Origin: Lanius collurio
Taxonomy: Eukaryota > Chordata > Aves > Passeriformes > Laniidae
Assembly: GCA_020086605.1 (NCBI GenBank)
Contig: JACBWW010000040.1
Span: 5,424,306-5,488,305, forward strand
Direction: 5' to 3'
DNA: 64,000 nt
Numbering within the stretch: the stretch's first letter is position 1; each line of letters begins with the position of its first letter. Positions 11,881-24,810 of the stretch are shown in pieces. The translations under genes were made by a program, and so were the position numbers. The notes under the pieces were generated by a model that searched no databases, was not told the DNA's origin, and saw nothing but the letters and a program-made list of their open reading frames with translations.

Positions 11881-14583
11881 GTTTTAGGAGTGAATTCTAT
11901 GGATCTTTGGGTAATTTAAGATTAAATAAATTGACTGAACTTCACCTGAAATTTTGTTCAACCTCTAGACCATTTTTTCTTCCTTCCACCCAAACATGGA
12001 ATTTCACGAGTCAGCACAGCCTGAAATTCCCAGAGTCTCTTTTGCCACTGAACTGGATACAAACCAGTCAGGATGCTCAGAGACACCCCATGGCCTTTCT
12101 GGAGACAGGAGGTTGGGTTTGCTTTGCATCATTTTCACGTTGCACACGTATCCAGCAAATACTCCTGGAAACCAGTCAAGGCCATTGAGTTAATACTAGA
12201 GTCAAACAGCCTTTAAATTAATAGTGAGTAATTGGCTGCATTGCAGCTGCTAATTAAATGTTCAAGCAGAGCTGCTGGTACCTGTCACCCAGAGCTGCCT
12301 TGCTGACAGACCAAAATTCCATATGAGGTGTTCTTGCTTTTCCAGACATCCCTCAGAATTTCTCACGGCCTCCATGGATCTCGAGAGGAGATCCACCTTT
12401 GCCCAGGCAAACCATTGAGTGGTGCTGTAAATTTCTGCTCATAAGCCAGCAGTTTGTAAATGAGAAGGTTGATGCATCCTAATAAAAGAATAATAATCTG
12501 AATATAAAATAAAAGTAAAAGCAGTTGTGGTTATGCATTCCCAAAGGTTTCACAATCCCAGTCTGCAGGGGGTCAGCTCCATGGCTCAGGAAATCCATAA
12601 GCATCTTCTAACCCATCAGACTAACACACAGGAGGAATAATAGTTATTTGTACCCTTGCAGAAGGACCAAGTTCCAGACTGGACAGCTGCAGGAGAGATC
12701 TGGAAATCCCATTTAACAGTGCCTCTGATTCCTGTGGTTCAGCCACATTTCCATTCCTAAGCAACCCCTCTTTTGCTCTGTATTCACACAATTATTTCCT
12801 TGGATGTTGACTTTGCATTTGTGGGAGCATCATTTGTGGAGTTAGAAGAAGAGTGGATGCTGCCACCCACATTGCAGCCCTTGCATTAGGAGCATTAGTT
12901 AATATTGTTAGTGTTATTAACATTAGTTAATGAGCACTGGTTGAGTCGAACTCAGGTTTTCATAGCAACAAATCCAACTGTCCAAAGGTGCTTAATCTCA
13001 ATTACATAAATTCATCTCTACCTCATGAAGTGCACTTAGAGAGGCTCATACAAGCTGCTGGTGCAATGAGCTTTTTCAATAGCACTAAATTTGAAAACTC
13101 AACATGTTTCCAAGTGCTGTTTAACAATTAATTTGCCAAATATCAAATTTGATTGAACTATTTTCAGTCAAAATAGAGACACGCATGGGAAATTTCAGGT
13201 GAATGGGTTTAACCCAAGTGACATTACATAGAGATGTCACATTAACTGGATGTCATAAAGTCTGTAATTAGTTTGGCATTGAAGACCTGTCTGTTTTTGC
13301 CACATACACTAGAAACTGCTTAATTTGTGAAAAACAGCAGATTTACAGCTCGGGCAAAGGTCACTCGGTATAGGAAGAAGTCTGTGCTACACCAGACTTG
13401 ATACCAGGTTTTCAGAGCCTGAAAAATATCAGTGACAGTGTTCCTTTCAGTCTGTTTTTCAGAAATTTAAGCCTTTTTAATATACAGTCTCCTGTCTCTC
13501 AGAAATACCAAAGGCCAGGCTGGGTGCCAGCATGTAACAAGCTGCTTTCCGAGGTACCAGCTCTCACCTTTATGTAGATTTGTGGGATTAAAAGCTGTGC
13601 TGCAAGAACTCTTTGATCAAAGAAGCAGCTGAAAATTGTTCAGGCTGCGTCTCTAAGTTGCTGTATCCAGTTCATCCAAGTCTGGCATCCTGCTCTGTCT
13701 CTGGCACCATTCTGCCATTCCTGCCTGCATCCAGCATGCTGATCTGAAGCCCAAAATCCAAGTTCCCCATAAGCCAGCCGTTTGCCTGAAACCCTGAGGA
13801 TACTTTGGTATTTGAAAGAGGATTTTTCTCTGAGACATATCACAAGTATTAAAAAAAGGCAAATTAAACAACTGCAGAGTGGATTTTTTTTTTTTTTTCC
13901 TTTTCAAGCCTTGCAAAGGTTTTTATTATACGTGAGGGTATGAGGGAAAGATTACTATAATGAATGTCATAAGCCTTTGATTTACCTGCTTGGTTTTAGT
14001 CTCTTACTATTGAATTACAGTAATAAAAAGGCTGTTCAGGACAGCAAGCAGGAAATGAAGCAGCAACTGGTGATAAAAGAAGCTTTTGGGGAAAATACAT
14101 CAAGGGCTCTTCAGGAAACAGCAAGATGTTCTTGCTTCAGAAACATTTGTGAGCCTGCTTCCAGTGGGGCTGACAGCCTTAGTTTAGTTTGGTTTCCTAT
14201 TTTATTCCCAAATCTCTCCAAGGATGGAGCTGGGGTTGTGCTCTGTCCTGCTTGTGCTGAGCCAGCAGCTCATGGGTGGGTTGGACAGGTGAACAACTGA
14301 GAGCTGATGTCATTCAGGCAAACCCTCATTGGGGACTTTGTGGCCCTCATTTGTTTGCAGAGTGGGTTTAGATGATGAAATAAATGGGAATTTTGCAAAG
14401 TGCTCTTTGAATCACCTGAAGTGAATGTAACAAGCAAAGATGCAAAATGTAAATATTCCTCGAAGGGTTGGAGGTTCACTTTGTCGATGGCATGGGAATG
14501 AGTACATGGAAATTAATTGCCTGAGAAACCTCTGGATTTGGCAGACAAGTTGTGATAGTTGCTGATGTTTTGGTTGCTTTCAG
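11881..14583. other. Non-coding sequence with a T15 run
   Basis: No gene was recognised. A run of 15 T occurs at 13884-13898. A short GTGACAT/ATGTCAC inverted repeat lies at 13218-13240 and a GTTAATA/TATTAAC pair near 12900. Nothing else stood out. Confidence 0.45.
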
Positions 14584-14631
14584 TTCATGCTGCATCCGAA
14601 GTGCAGCATGAATGGGCCCCTTTCACAAATG
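14584..14631 (+). other. 11-bp hairpin inside a possible 48-bp micro-exon
   Basis: TTCATGCTGCA (14584-14594) pairs perfectly with TGCAGCATGAA (14602-14612) across a 7-base loop. The same 48 bp are preceded by TTGGTTGCTTTCAG and followed by GTGAGT, so they also look like an exon of 16 open codons. Either reading is inference, and a hairpin and an exon need not exclude each other. The stem is too short alone for a typical microRNA precursor. Confidence 0.25.
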
Positions 14632-17600
14632 GTGAGTGTTAAAGATCTTCAGTGGATGGTTTTCAAGGGTTGCTCTCTAAATCAAACATTTATCCTCAGT
14701 GGTCTGATTGTGGAACCTCCTCGTGGCACAAAGGTGGCAGCAGGATATGTGCAAGCAGGATTTAGGCCTCATTTTGAGAGAGCAATGTCATGTTGCTTAT
14801 TTGCAGTCAGCCCCAAAACCTGGTGCTTTGCATCTGGAAAGTGAACCACAATGTATTTCAGAGGTTGTCCTTGTAAGCAATAGCCAGTTCTGCTCTTTGG
14901 GATGTCCTTATGGCAAAAATGTGCTTTACTAGAGCAAAACAAAAGTCAAAGGAACCAGGGTAGCACCCACCAGCAAGGGATGTGTCTGACAAGGCTGAAT
15001 GCACGGGCCAGGGTTCTGAGTGCTGCAGTGACAATCCTGACCCTGCAGCAGTGGAGAGTTCTCTCCCAAAGGGAAATTGGGTGTATCCTGGCACTGCAAA
15101 AGTGAATCTCAAGGAGAGAGGTTTGCACACAGAAGCATTTCTTTGCTCAGTAACAATGAGGGGAGATGCCAGTTGTTTATCAGTAGTTTGGAAGCCTGTG
15201 AATCTGATGCTTGATTGATGACCTGTGTGAGCATTTCCTGGGCTTCCCCTTCTCAAAGATGCTCTGACTTGGCTGTGGCATTTACTTAAATCAGAGCAAA
15301 CACTGAATTACAGGCTGGGTGTTTGCATGCAGACTAAATGCTCTGAAGCTGATCAGGGGAGTTACAGAAGGGCAAAGGAGCACATTTTAAAGAGAACTGC
15401 AACAGTAACGTTGGATTTAGTTGGAGCATCTGACTAGCAGATGGTAAGGAATAAACTGAAGAACGTGAAAACCATGTGGGTGTGTCAGGGGAGCGAGTTA
15501 CCAGCAGGTGAAGTGTGGGACTCGTGTAGCATAAACCACAATGCAGTCCCTGAAACAGTAACAGTCGTGACACTTTCCCAGACACGAGGGTGGCTCTGAT
15601 TTGTGCCAGCCCGTGGCCACTGGAGCCAGCAGAGCCTCAGCAGCGCCAACGGCTCTGGAGTGGCGGCTGCAGGAAATAATCTGGGCTTGGTCTGTTGGTG
15701 CTCCTGGTATGTTCATTTTGAGAGACAGAAAATGGTCTAGAAGGTGCAAAGTCACACTGGCTGTCACTTTTTCAACCAGCCAGCGAGTTAGATAGAACTG
15801 CACTGATGTGATTGTCCTACCAGACCTGTGGCATCCTTCTCCAGGGTGGAGCTGCCCTTTCTGAGAGGTCTGGATGGGAGCAGAGAGGGCCATTGGGGTT
15901 TCTAGATGGCAGGAGAACGTGCTTCAGTTCCACATAGCTCAGGTGGTTTGGTGTCTTGGTCAATACCTCAGCTGGGCTATTTGGACTTGACTCCTTGGAT
16001 CTGTGACAATTTACTGGATTTGAATGATAAGAATTCATTGTTTTGATTTTTGGAGATAATCTGTCTTTTGGACTTAAAACATCAGTAGTAGGGAAAACTT
16101 ACTGGAGTGTATATGTATTTTTAAATTTGATAAATGCACTTCATCTGTGTTCTCACCTCTTGTTTATCCCAAAGAAGGTGGAACATGGAGAAGCTTGCTG
16201 CTTTTAGGTTTTTTTTCTTTAATGGATCTCATGGGAATGAAAAAGGAGAGTGGCTGTAATGTTTAGTTTGTGAAGAAGGCAAACATTAGCCTTGGGAACT
16301 GTGCTTTTAATTATTAGTCACAAACTTTACTTTCAAGGCTGTACAGAATTGGAGGAAAATCACAAAGAACTGTGCTTGCACAGAGAGGAGGTTGCATAAC
16401 TGGGCTGACATGACAAAAAAGCTGTTGCTTGAAATCAAACCTGTGTGTCTGTGGAGGAATTGGAATACCCAGTAAAAAATGGAAAGGATACATCTATGAC
16501 TGAGAGATCCATCAATGGACTTGTGTAAATAACAAATCATTCCAGTTTTCAAAAGCCTTTGCAGACCAAGAGAGAAACTTGTGGCAAATTCAGCTTAGCC
16601 TTGGCAAGTGCAATCCTGTGGTCTTTGCAGTCATACAATATTCAAAGCTTTCTTCCCCATCCTCTTCAGCTCTTCGCACCCTCCTGGTGAGACTGGCTGA
16701 GCCTCCCAGCCCACATGTGTACTTAGCAAGCACTGGTGTGCAAGGAGAGGATAAAAAAGCCACTCCTGGGAGCATCTAGGGGAGGTTTCAGGGTATTTCT
16801 GGTGCTCCTCACAGTCAAAAACTTTTTAGACATAAGAACTTTGGAAAAAAGACACGTCCCTGTATGCTGGTGTAAAAAAGTGCTCCTGAGAATGTGTAAG
16901 GCAAGCCCTGGAAGGGAGAGGATAAATAACAACAGCTGGAAAATTGTAACAGGAAAAAAAGTAAGAGGGATTAAAGCCAATTCTAGGGAAAAAAAACTTT
17001 ACTCTTGTGCTTTAAAGCACACCTCTCATAAGGTATATCCTTAGTTGCACTGGTTTTCATGAGGCATAATCACAGACTTGAAGCTTTTATAGAGTTCATT
17101 CTTTGAAGTACTTTTCCTTGTCAGGGTTTTTAAAAAACCCACAAAACCACTCATATTGCCAGATTACTTTTTGCCATCCAGCATTGCAACATATTCCTGT
17201 CTCATCCATCCTGATGCTTTTCACTTGTGTCTGTAACGTTTTGCAAGGATTTCAGTGAAGTCAATTAAATTAATCTGGATTTACCCTGAGAGTTTGCAGA
17301 GCAAGGACTGCTACGTCTCATTTTTAATGGTCCTCCCTTTTCCAAACACAGGCCCTGCTTATAAAGGGGTGGAGTATTTTTCGGGAGGAGGGTGTAGGAT
17401 CAGCTGTCTGCTGATGTTGCTTCACCAGTGAATGGACTTGCTGTCAGGACAAACATCACAGGGAGACCCAAAGCAGCTTTTCCTAAAAAGGGAACACTAC
17501 AAGGGTGTTGATGTGGGCCTCCAAACAGAGATATGGGGTCTGTGGTTATCAGAGAGGAGTTGTGTGTGTTTAGTGAGCACTGGGACAGGATGGGAGCCAA

Positions 17601-20600
17601 CGTCCCAGTTTGGGGAGCCCGGGAGGGCAGGATAATTGCAGAGGTGATGTTAAGGAATGCACGTCTGATGTGGTGTAGTTGATACACAGGAGAGCTAAAA
17701 ATACCTTCTACCCCACCAGCATGGAACAGACTTCTTGTAATTACGCAGCTTTTAAGCTTGGTTTGCAAATTGACTTAATAATATATAATCATGATTTACT
17801 TAGAGACAAATTAGCATTTAACTCTGAATTTTGGATAGGTCACCTGAATTCTTGGTGTGTTGTTATCATGGAGCTCATGCTTGGTACATCATGGTTTTTA
17901 GGTCAACTGTGTGAGAACACTGAACAGCTTTTTTCTTCCTATTTCATGAGAGTTAACCTAAATCATGGCATTAAGCAACATTACGTGCATCTGGTGAGAA
18001 TGTGCTAGTTATTAAAAGTATGTGTGACATGTTCCATTTTCCTTCAAATCCAGCCTGTCAGTTGTTTCTGAGTTTCTGAATTTGTGCCCTCAGCGTCTGT
18101 ATTATTGATAATTTTTGTCAATAAATAAAAATTCCCATGTTGCTTAAGTTAGGATGTGTTTGTGACACAAGGAACTGACCCCAGCACTTTGGTACACGAC
18201 AAACTGGGGTGTGTGGAAATCTAACACGATGAAATGTGCACTTTTCTTACCTTTTTTTTGTTTTTTTAAAGAAGAAAAGAAAAGGCTTTTGAAAAGTAGA
18301 AATAAATCTTAGATGCCCGTTTCCACTGTGAGCCACATTCATTTATTTCTCTGCTTTCTTGCAAAGTCTGTGGTTCATACAGCTATCAAAACTTTTGGTA
18401 ATTAAGCAGTCTCAAAACACAAGGCCTTGCAGCCTGACTTCAGTGTCAGGACAATCATGAGAAGGGAGCACAGAAAGGAGGTGAGAGCTGCACTGTGGCC
18501 ATTTAATAATCAAAATTGGTTGGGCAGGAAAAGCACATTCTGGCTGTTTTTTCTGCTTCGTTGTTGGCATGCTGCTGCTCCAGTTCCACAAAGCTCCTGG
18601 GAGTCTCTATAGTTTATAGTACATGACTCATTGGTCTTTTGACACTGAGCTGTTTGACACAAGAGATTTTTATTTGTACTTCCATGGAGAAATGTATGTA
18701 CAGATAAAGGTTACGGAGGGATGTGAGTGGCCCTCAAATTCTGTTAACTTTAAAAAGTCTGTTCTCCCATAAAATGTTAAATCAGATGGCAAAGATGTCC
18801 CTTCCAGAAGGCTCAGACCATGCCCCTGTGGTTTGTGTACACACAGCCAGAATGGAGGTAGAGAAAATACCTTTTACAGGCTATTTACTTCTCACATAAC
18901 CAAAATGGCAGTGGAACGACCCATATTTGAAATTGCCTTATTTAGAGCGTCTTACTGTAAACCAGACCTGCTTCTCTTCAGCTTGGTTTAGCAAGCAGGT
19001 AGTAATGTGCAAGGGGCTGTGACCATCCTGCACTGTTCTTCCCTTTTTCCTTCCCTTTTCCAATCATTATTGTGGTGCTGGTGATCTCAGGTCCTTTGGC
19101 TCTGCCTTTTAGGAAGGGTTTGGTATCTATTATTGGTCAGTCTCCAGCAACACTGAATGGAAAGTGCCCTAAGTATATTTGCAAATAAACACCTGGAGCT
19201 CGGTAGCAAACTGCCCCCAGGCTTTACTTAAACATTTTGTAGATTCAGAAATGGAAAGGAAGGAGAGAAAATACTGAGGCTAACAAGAGGATCTGTGCCA
19301 GGTGAGTTCTCCTGGGAGCTGCTTTGAGGCAGGGAATGATTTTATCTCCCCATTGCCCTCAGGAGCCACCAGCATTTCTGCTCCTCATTCCATTAGAGGA
19401 GCACAAAGGAGCCAGAGCTGGGCTGTGTGAGGGTCAGATTGTGGCCATCCCTGTCCTTTAAAGAAATTTATTCAACTGTGCATGATTAACTTTTTCCTCC
19501 ATTGCATCACTTGGAACCACTGAGAGCATTTTGCCCAGAAACACAATAGCTACTTTTTTAGCTGCAAAAATCAGGGGCTTTTTAAAACCTCCTGGAGCCT
19601 CAATAACCCCAAAGCAGTCACTCGCTGTGAACCTTTTGCTCTGCCTCTTTCTAATACCCTGCACTTTATATTCTTGTTGGAATTCTTAGTCAGTAGTTTA
19701 TCTCAAAGAAATAGCAAGGAAGACTCTGCTGTTCCATCTCTAGAAGAGCTCTCCTGAGAGACAGCTAAAAGTTTCTCTAGTTATCTCCAGGTGTTTGAGA
19801 ACTTAAAAATTACTGTGGAAAAGAATAAATTGTTTGGGGCACAGTTGGTTAAAATTCTGTCAAAATGAGATGATTTTAGTGAGTGTGGAAGGAGGCTGCC
19901 TGCAGGAGTCAGCCATGCCAACCTGTGAATAACCTCAAATGATAATAAATAGCCTTGTGATAATTTGAAGCTTCTCATTTGTGAGTGGTTGTTCTGTGTG
20001 TGACAACAGAGATCCTGTAGTTTGAAGTTTAAAGCCCTCATTCTATACCCATCTGTTTTGATGGGAGATGGGGTGGAGGAGAAGGGGAAAAGGAAGTCCC
20101 TGTTGGTCCCCAGTCTGCCCTGGGCGCTGATGTTAAGGTGTCAATAAAACAGTCATGGTTTGGTACATGTATAGGTATGGATATTCTGGGATTTCCTGCT
20201 GGGGCTTCCAGGCTTCTATTCCAAATCCTTGCATTTTTTGCACTTAGGTTTTGGTCAGGCAAACCTTCCTGAGAGGAGAATAAAAGGAATTATAACCTAC
20301 ATGGGACCTTTCAGTTGATTAAATTTTTCATCCTCTGAGGAAAACTGTTTTTAGAGATTGGGAAAGTGAGATGGTAAAATGTGCCTGATTACAGTTGACT
20401 CCAGTGGATGAACTTCAGTGTTAGTCTGGAAAAGTTGAAAAGAAGTCCATGGTTATTTTAAAATTAATTATCACTCTTCTGAAGTCCTGCTGAAAAAAAA
20501 AAGAACAGCTAGGCAAAACCAGGCAGAAAAATGACTCACAGATGAGGCAGAATCTGTCAGCTACACCTTAGAGCCAGTGGGGTGCTGCCTTTGTTTGTGT

Positions 20601-22768
20601 CAATGGGGTATTTCTGCTGAGGTATTCCAGGACACACCGTCTGCTTCCCATGGCAAAGCCCTGGCATTTGGTGGGTCTGACACGACAGGAACAGCGCTGG
20701 GCTGCCTTTTATGGTTTAACATTAATTTTTATTTTCCAGGTCGATGCTGAGGCCTCTCAGCACTTGCAATTATAATGTAAATATTAGAATTTTTATTTTT
20801 TGTAATTGTTCGCCTGAATTTAACATCTGCTGAGTACAGGAGATGCAGGAGCTCAGGGGGAAGGAACACATGAATGGATCTCCTCAGCAGGGCGTTGGCT
20901 CAGCTCTCCTCAAGTATTTCCCCCTGACATGTTGGTGCTGAACATGTCGGTACTTCCTCCCTGGTGGCATCAGTTCTGTGGCTGCTGAGGACTCCAAGTC
21001 ATTTACACCACCTAGAACACAGGGAACAAAGCTTGCTGAGAGACCTCTGAGCAATTCTTTCTCCAGCAGGCACAGGGCACGTAGAAATTTCCCTTGGGAC
21101 ATCCCTGGAAAAGGGAAAACTTGCAGTCAGGCCTGGCACTCCTTGTTGTAAGTGTGACTGGCGGTGTGTGATGGCTGGAGGTGATGCTGTCCCTGACCAT
21201 GGCACCCCTGGCCAAGGACAAATCCCAGGAACCAGGAGGGACAGAAAGCTCATTGAAGTCTTGGCCTTGGAAAGAGGAAAAGAATTCTGCCTTCCCTCTC
21301 TGGGAACAGGGAGATTTGTCATTTTAAAGCTCTATTTCTGTTCACTGTTTATACACAACATCCCAAGCATCACACACAGGGTGTTTATTAAAGTGCAGCA
21401 TCCAGGAGTGCTTTGTCCAAGAAGTTGTGTAGTAAAAAGATACCTAAAAACACTGCAACAGAGCCTCAGGGCAGGAAAGCAGCTGCTCCAGTAGTGATGG
21501 GGATTCTCTTCTTTTGACTTCCTTATCTTCTTTGCCCTCATGGATGACAGAGAAAGCAACTGTGGGACTTGTAGGAACTGCAAAACCACTTCAGTGTTGC
21601 CGTGGAGCACTAATAAAATACTTGTTAGTGGGCTTGGCTATTTATGGACCTTGTGCTGGAGCTGGAGTTTCCCTGTTGAACTCTTACAGGAAGCTGCACC
21701 ACTGATGAGGAGCTAAAATTGTATTTTACAGTCTGGATCAGCAAATCTTTTGGAGTTCATTGATGAAATCTCGGCACAAAGTTATTTTTGGATGGCAGTT
21801 CCAACTTCTCCCTGACTTTGTGGAGAGAGTTCAGAGAAACCCAGGGCTTCTGTGTGCCAGAGCAGTTGGATTGGTACCAAGTGGCAGAGGAGGGTGGTGG
21901 CCAGGGAGGACACCGGGTAAAGCACAAGGCAACTCCTTATGGAGCCGAGTGGATGTGGCTCCGTGTTTCCTGCAGGAACAACGGGCTCTCAGCACCTCTC
22001 TGAGGGAGGCAGCGGCTCAGGCAGGGCTGCAGGGAGCTCCTTGGGCAAAAACTTTGTGATGCAGTAAATGAGGCTCTGTTAGACTGCCTGGACAGTGGGC
22101 TTGCTGCGGTAGAAGAGGAATTGCAGAGCTCTCAGAGAAAGGCAGAATCCTTCTGAAATCTGCAGGTGTGAGAGCTGCCAGAAAAGTTTTAGATGCATTG
22201 TACTAAATTCAGCAAAAATGGAGAGTGAAGTTTCAAGAGGGAGTTAAGGGAGAGAAAACATCTAAAATAAATCTCTGACACTGACTCCATCTATGTGCTG
22301 GAGGGGCAGACAAGGGGAGGAACAAAAAAAGTGGGTGAAAGCATTTTATGGAGACTGGAAATTTCTTTGTGGAGTGAAGCTGCTCTTTTGTGCTCTTGCT
22401 TTGAGGAGGGACTCAATATTTGTCTTCTGGGCCCAACTGAGAGAAAATATTCCATGTAATTTAGGATATCAACACAATTCATTTCATTGACCAAGAAAAA
22501 GAAAAAGCACCGAGATCCCACCTGTGATTAACCCAATCTGGTGCCGTTCTGTTCTGCTCACAGACATTCCACAATCAGAAAAACAAGGGGATGTCTTCAG
22601 ATGAGTTCTTTGCTGTAAAAGAAATGTGGGGTGATTTCTTTTTCACCAGTCAATCAAAGTACTAAATGTATAGCCAATGTATTTTCAATGTACTTTAAGT
22701 GAAACTACACACCAAGGCTTTGTCAGTATTATGAGAAAATCAAGACCAAAAAAACCCCCAAAACATAT
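14632..22768. other. Non-coding sequence, long unique stretch
   Basis: No gene was recognised. 17640-18010 is rich in apparent factor sites (a MEF2-like CTAAAAATA near 17696, TAAT cores) and could be a conserved non-coding element. 19243-19301 is a weak exon candidate. A pyrimidine-then-purine stretch (CTTTTCTT ... AAGAAAAG) occurs at about 18242-18283. The rest shows nothing distinctive. Confidence 0.45.
19243..19301 (+). other. Weak candidate exon (59 bp)
   Basis: It is preceded by a T-rich stretch ending TTTTGTAG and followed by a strong donor context, CCAG/GTGAGT. One frame is open throughout. Short splice-like matches are expected by chance in 64 kb, so confidence is low. Confidence 0.15.
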
Positions 22769-22774
22769 CCCCCC
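22769..22774. repeat. Left 6-bp flank duplication (CCCCCC) of the 22775-23481 LTR
   Basis: Six C immediately before the LTR are matched by six C immediately after it (23482-23487). Six-base duplications are typical of class II (ERVK / alpha-beta-like) retroviruses. Low complexity makes the match less decisive. Confidence 0.55.
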
Positions 22775-22894
22775 TGAAATAAAAAGGGCAGGACTGATGG
22801 TTCTTTTTAAGCCTTTATTAAAAGTGATCAGCTCGGGTGGGGGCTCCGGCCAGCTTCGTTGCCCCCAGCTTCGACTTGGAGGAGGAGGAAATTC

Positions 22895-22921
22895 GGCTCT
22901 ATCACTCCCTGTGATAGAGCC
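22895..22921. repeat. Perfect 11-bp hairpin in the LTR R region
   Basis: GGCTCTATCAC (22895-22905) pairs with GTGATAGAGCC (22911-22921) across a 5-base loop. Its place just upstream of the minus-strand polyadenylation signal suggests an R-region RNA structure that could bring together or regulate processing signals. Confidence 0.8.
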
Positions 22922-22953
22922 GGGCCTTCAAGCCTTCCTCACGAGGCGTGGCT

Positions 22954-22971
22954 GTATACCAAAGGGTATAC
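22954..22971. repeat. Second hairpin in the LTR (7-bp stem, 4-base loop)
   Basis: GTATACC (22954-22960) pairs with GGTATAC (22965-22971). With the neighbouring 11-bp hairpin it forms a tandem hairpin arrangement in the predicted LTR transcript. Confidence 0.7.
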
Positions 22972-23481
22972 GAAGGCGATGGTGCTAATTCGCTGTCCTC
23001 AGGGCAGTGGCTCCAATAGACTTTTTTGTTACGGTGACTTCTTGGAGAACTCAAAAGCTGGCCAGGTAGTAATTGCCTATAGAGTAGCCTGGTTCATTTT
23101 TCTTAAAAGTTTGTTGGCTTGTTTTAAATTATTATTTTTTAGGGGTTTTTACACTCCCAGGGGTCTTTTCAGCTCTAGTTTGTACATTCAGCCCCTTTTC
23201 TTCTCTTTTTTTTTTCTGTCTTTTCCTTATCTACTACTCTCCAGGCAGGCCAGCTTCGAAAGGGGTAAGGAGGGGAGGGTCGTAAATTCTTGCCTTGGAA
23301 TGCAAGGTCTGATAAGCTGGTTTCTTCACAATGACGTGAGGGTTTCTTTCTTAAACTACAAGAGAGATCCTAACTTACAAAGCTACAACAAAGCACAAAA
23401 TTACATTCAAACAAAGCTACAATGTAGTACAAAATAAATGGATAATTGTTAAATTGATAATCTGGTCCCTTATTTATAACA

Positions 23482-23487
23482 CCCCCC
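23482..23487. repeat. Right 6-bp flank duplication (CCCCCC) of the 22775-23481 LTR
   Basis: Matches 22769-22774. Flanking DNA on both sides is A/C-rich, consistent with one original insertion site. Confidence 0.55.
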
Positions 23488-24626
23488 AAAAAATGCCCAA
23501 TCAAATAAACCAGAAAAATCAACCAGCCAAACTAGAAAAACCCAACAAACCAGAGATGCCAGAAGGAATGGTAAATGTCCTCTTGTTGTTGTCCTTAGAG
23601 AACTCTCACCTCTAAATGTTACAGGGCAGTGGTGCAGACAGTTTTTTTGTCCTGAACATCTCCTAAGAATGATTATTTGTCCTCCTTTGTTGCTTGATAA
23701 GAGTCCCCTTCCTTCCAGGTCACTCTAAGAACACCATCCACACCTCCCTGGGATCAGCCAGGGAACTTTCATTGTATTAGTTTCAGGCTCATTATTTTCT
23801 GGGGGGAAAAAAAGGTGGAGACATTTAATAAGTTCAGTTACCCTTGGAGGTAATTTAAGCTCTTCTCTCTGTAGTTAATGAGCAAAATATACAGGAACCT
23901 AAAGATTGAAGGTGTTTCTGCCAGTGCTATCAAAAGCTGCATAAAAGTGACTGAAAGTCTAAGACTGAAATTATGATTTTGTATATCATTAACAGAAAGT
24001 TCTCAACAATTTTGTGTGAATGTTCCTAGGAAGGTGATGCAGATATTTGGTTATTTGACTTTAGTCAGACTTTTACATGCTTGAAGCAGTATCACAGCTG
24101 ATGAAACAGCACAATTTTAAGTCACTGATTCCTGCCTAACGAGCCTCCTTAGCATCAGTCAGGGAACTCATTCCCAGCCTTTGTGGAACACAGTACTTGT
24201 GATTAATGGGGACGAGAGAATTCACCACGTGGAGGCTTTTGAGTTGGAAAGAAATGCAAAGCTTCCATCCCAAACTGCCATTTATACACTGCTAAATGCA
24301 CTATCCCAAGGATAGGGACCTAGGACCACTTTTCCCCATTTTGTAGAACAGGTAGCTAACACCCAGTCTTTACTTGCTGGAGGAGATTCCTGTCAGGCAT
24401 TTGCTGTGCTAATCTTGGTAAATGTTTTCTATGTGGTGTCACTAATTTCTTTGTTGGGGAGGCAGGGATCATCCTAAGGGTGTTTGTGTTTTACATCAAT
24501 GTCGTTGTGGATTTGGGATACTCGGGGATGTCTCTGCTGTGCCCGAAGGTTTTGTGGGATGCTTTTATTGCTGTGGATTGGCTGCTAAGTCTCTGTTTAC
24601 TCAGCTCCTCTGCTTTGCTTTAACAG
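23488..24626. other. Non-coding sequence between LTR and exon-like island
   Basis: A/C-rich for the first 80 bp, then ordinary A+T-rich DNA. The last 20 bases form a polypyrimidine tract ending TTTAACAG, used as the acceptor of the following candidate exon. Confidence 0.45.
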
Positions 24627-24810
24627 CTCTGCCGCTGCAAACCAGCCCAGAGAGACTGATTCCTGAGCCAAGGATCCTGCACTGATAACATTGCTGATAA
24701 ACCCCTGAGAAGGGACGGGATGAGCCGCTGGAGCCGCTCCCTCCCTGGCCACTGAAGAGCTGCCTCCCAGAAGATGGAGCTGTTTGCCTGAGACTGCTGA
24801 TGGAGACCTT
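24627..24810 (+). other. Candidate non-coding or 5' UTR exon (184 bp)
   Basis: This G+C-rich block is framed by a pyrimidine-rich acceptor (TGCTTTGCTTTAACAG) and an excellent donor (CTT/GTAAGT). All three frames contain stops, so it is not an internal coding exon. An ATG at 24800-24802 lies just before the donor and could open a frame across the splice. G+C content falls sharply on both sides. I read it as a possible 5' untranslated or long non-coding RNA exon; no transcript evidence is available here. Confidence 0.38.

Larger units (their letters stand above)
22775..23481 (-). mobile_element. Solo LTR, class II-like endogenous retrovirus, minus orientation
   Basis: This 707-bp block begins TGAAATAAAAAG and ends TTTATAACA on the + strand; read on the minus strand it starts TGTTATAAATAAGG and ends TTTTTATTTCA. 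An AATAAA signal on the minus strand (complement of 22814-22819) lies close to the U5 end, and two strong hairpins lie just upstream of it, as in structured R regions of retroviral RNA. Both ends abut six C, interpreted as the target duplication. No primer-binding site or coding remnant is next to it. A 192-codon plus-strand open frame (22859-23437) lies antisense inside the LTR and is not a real gene. The class assignment is inferred from the 6-bp duplication alone. Confidence 0.78.

Noticed and set aside
15975..16010. TTTGGACTTGACTCCTTGG resembling a plus-oriented CR1 end
   Set aside because: No terminal octamer repeats follow and the similarity is too short.
22859..23437. 192-codon open frame on the + strand
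   Set aside because: Lies antisense inside a solo LTR with clear boundaries; no known protein character.
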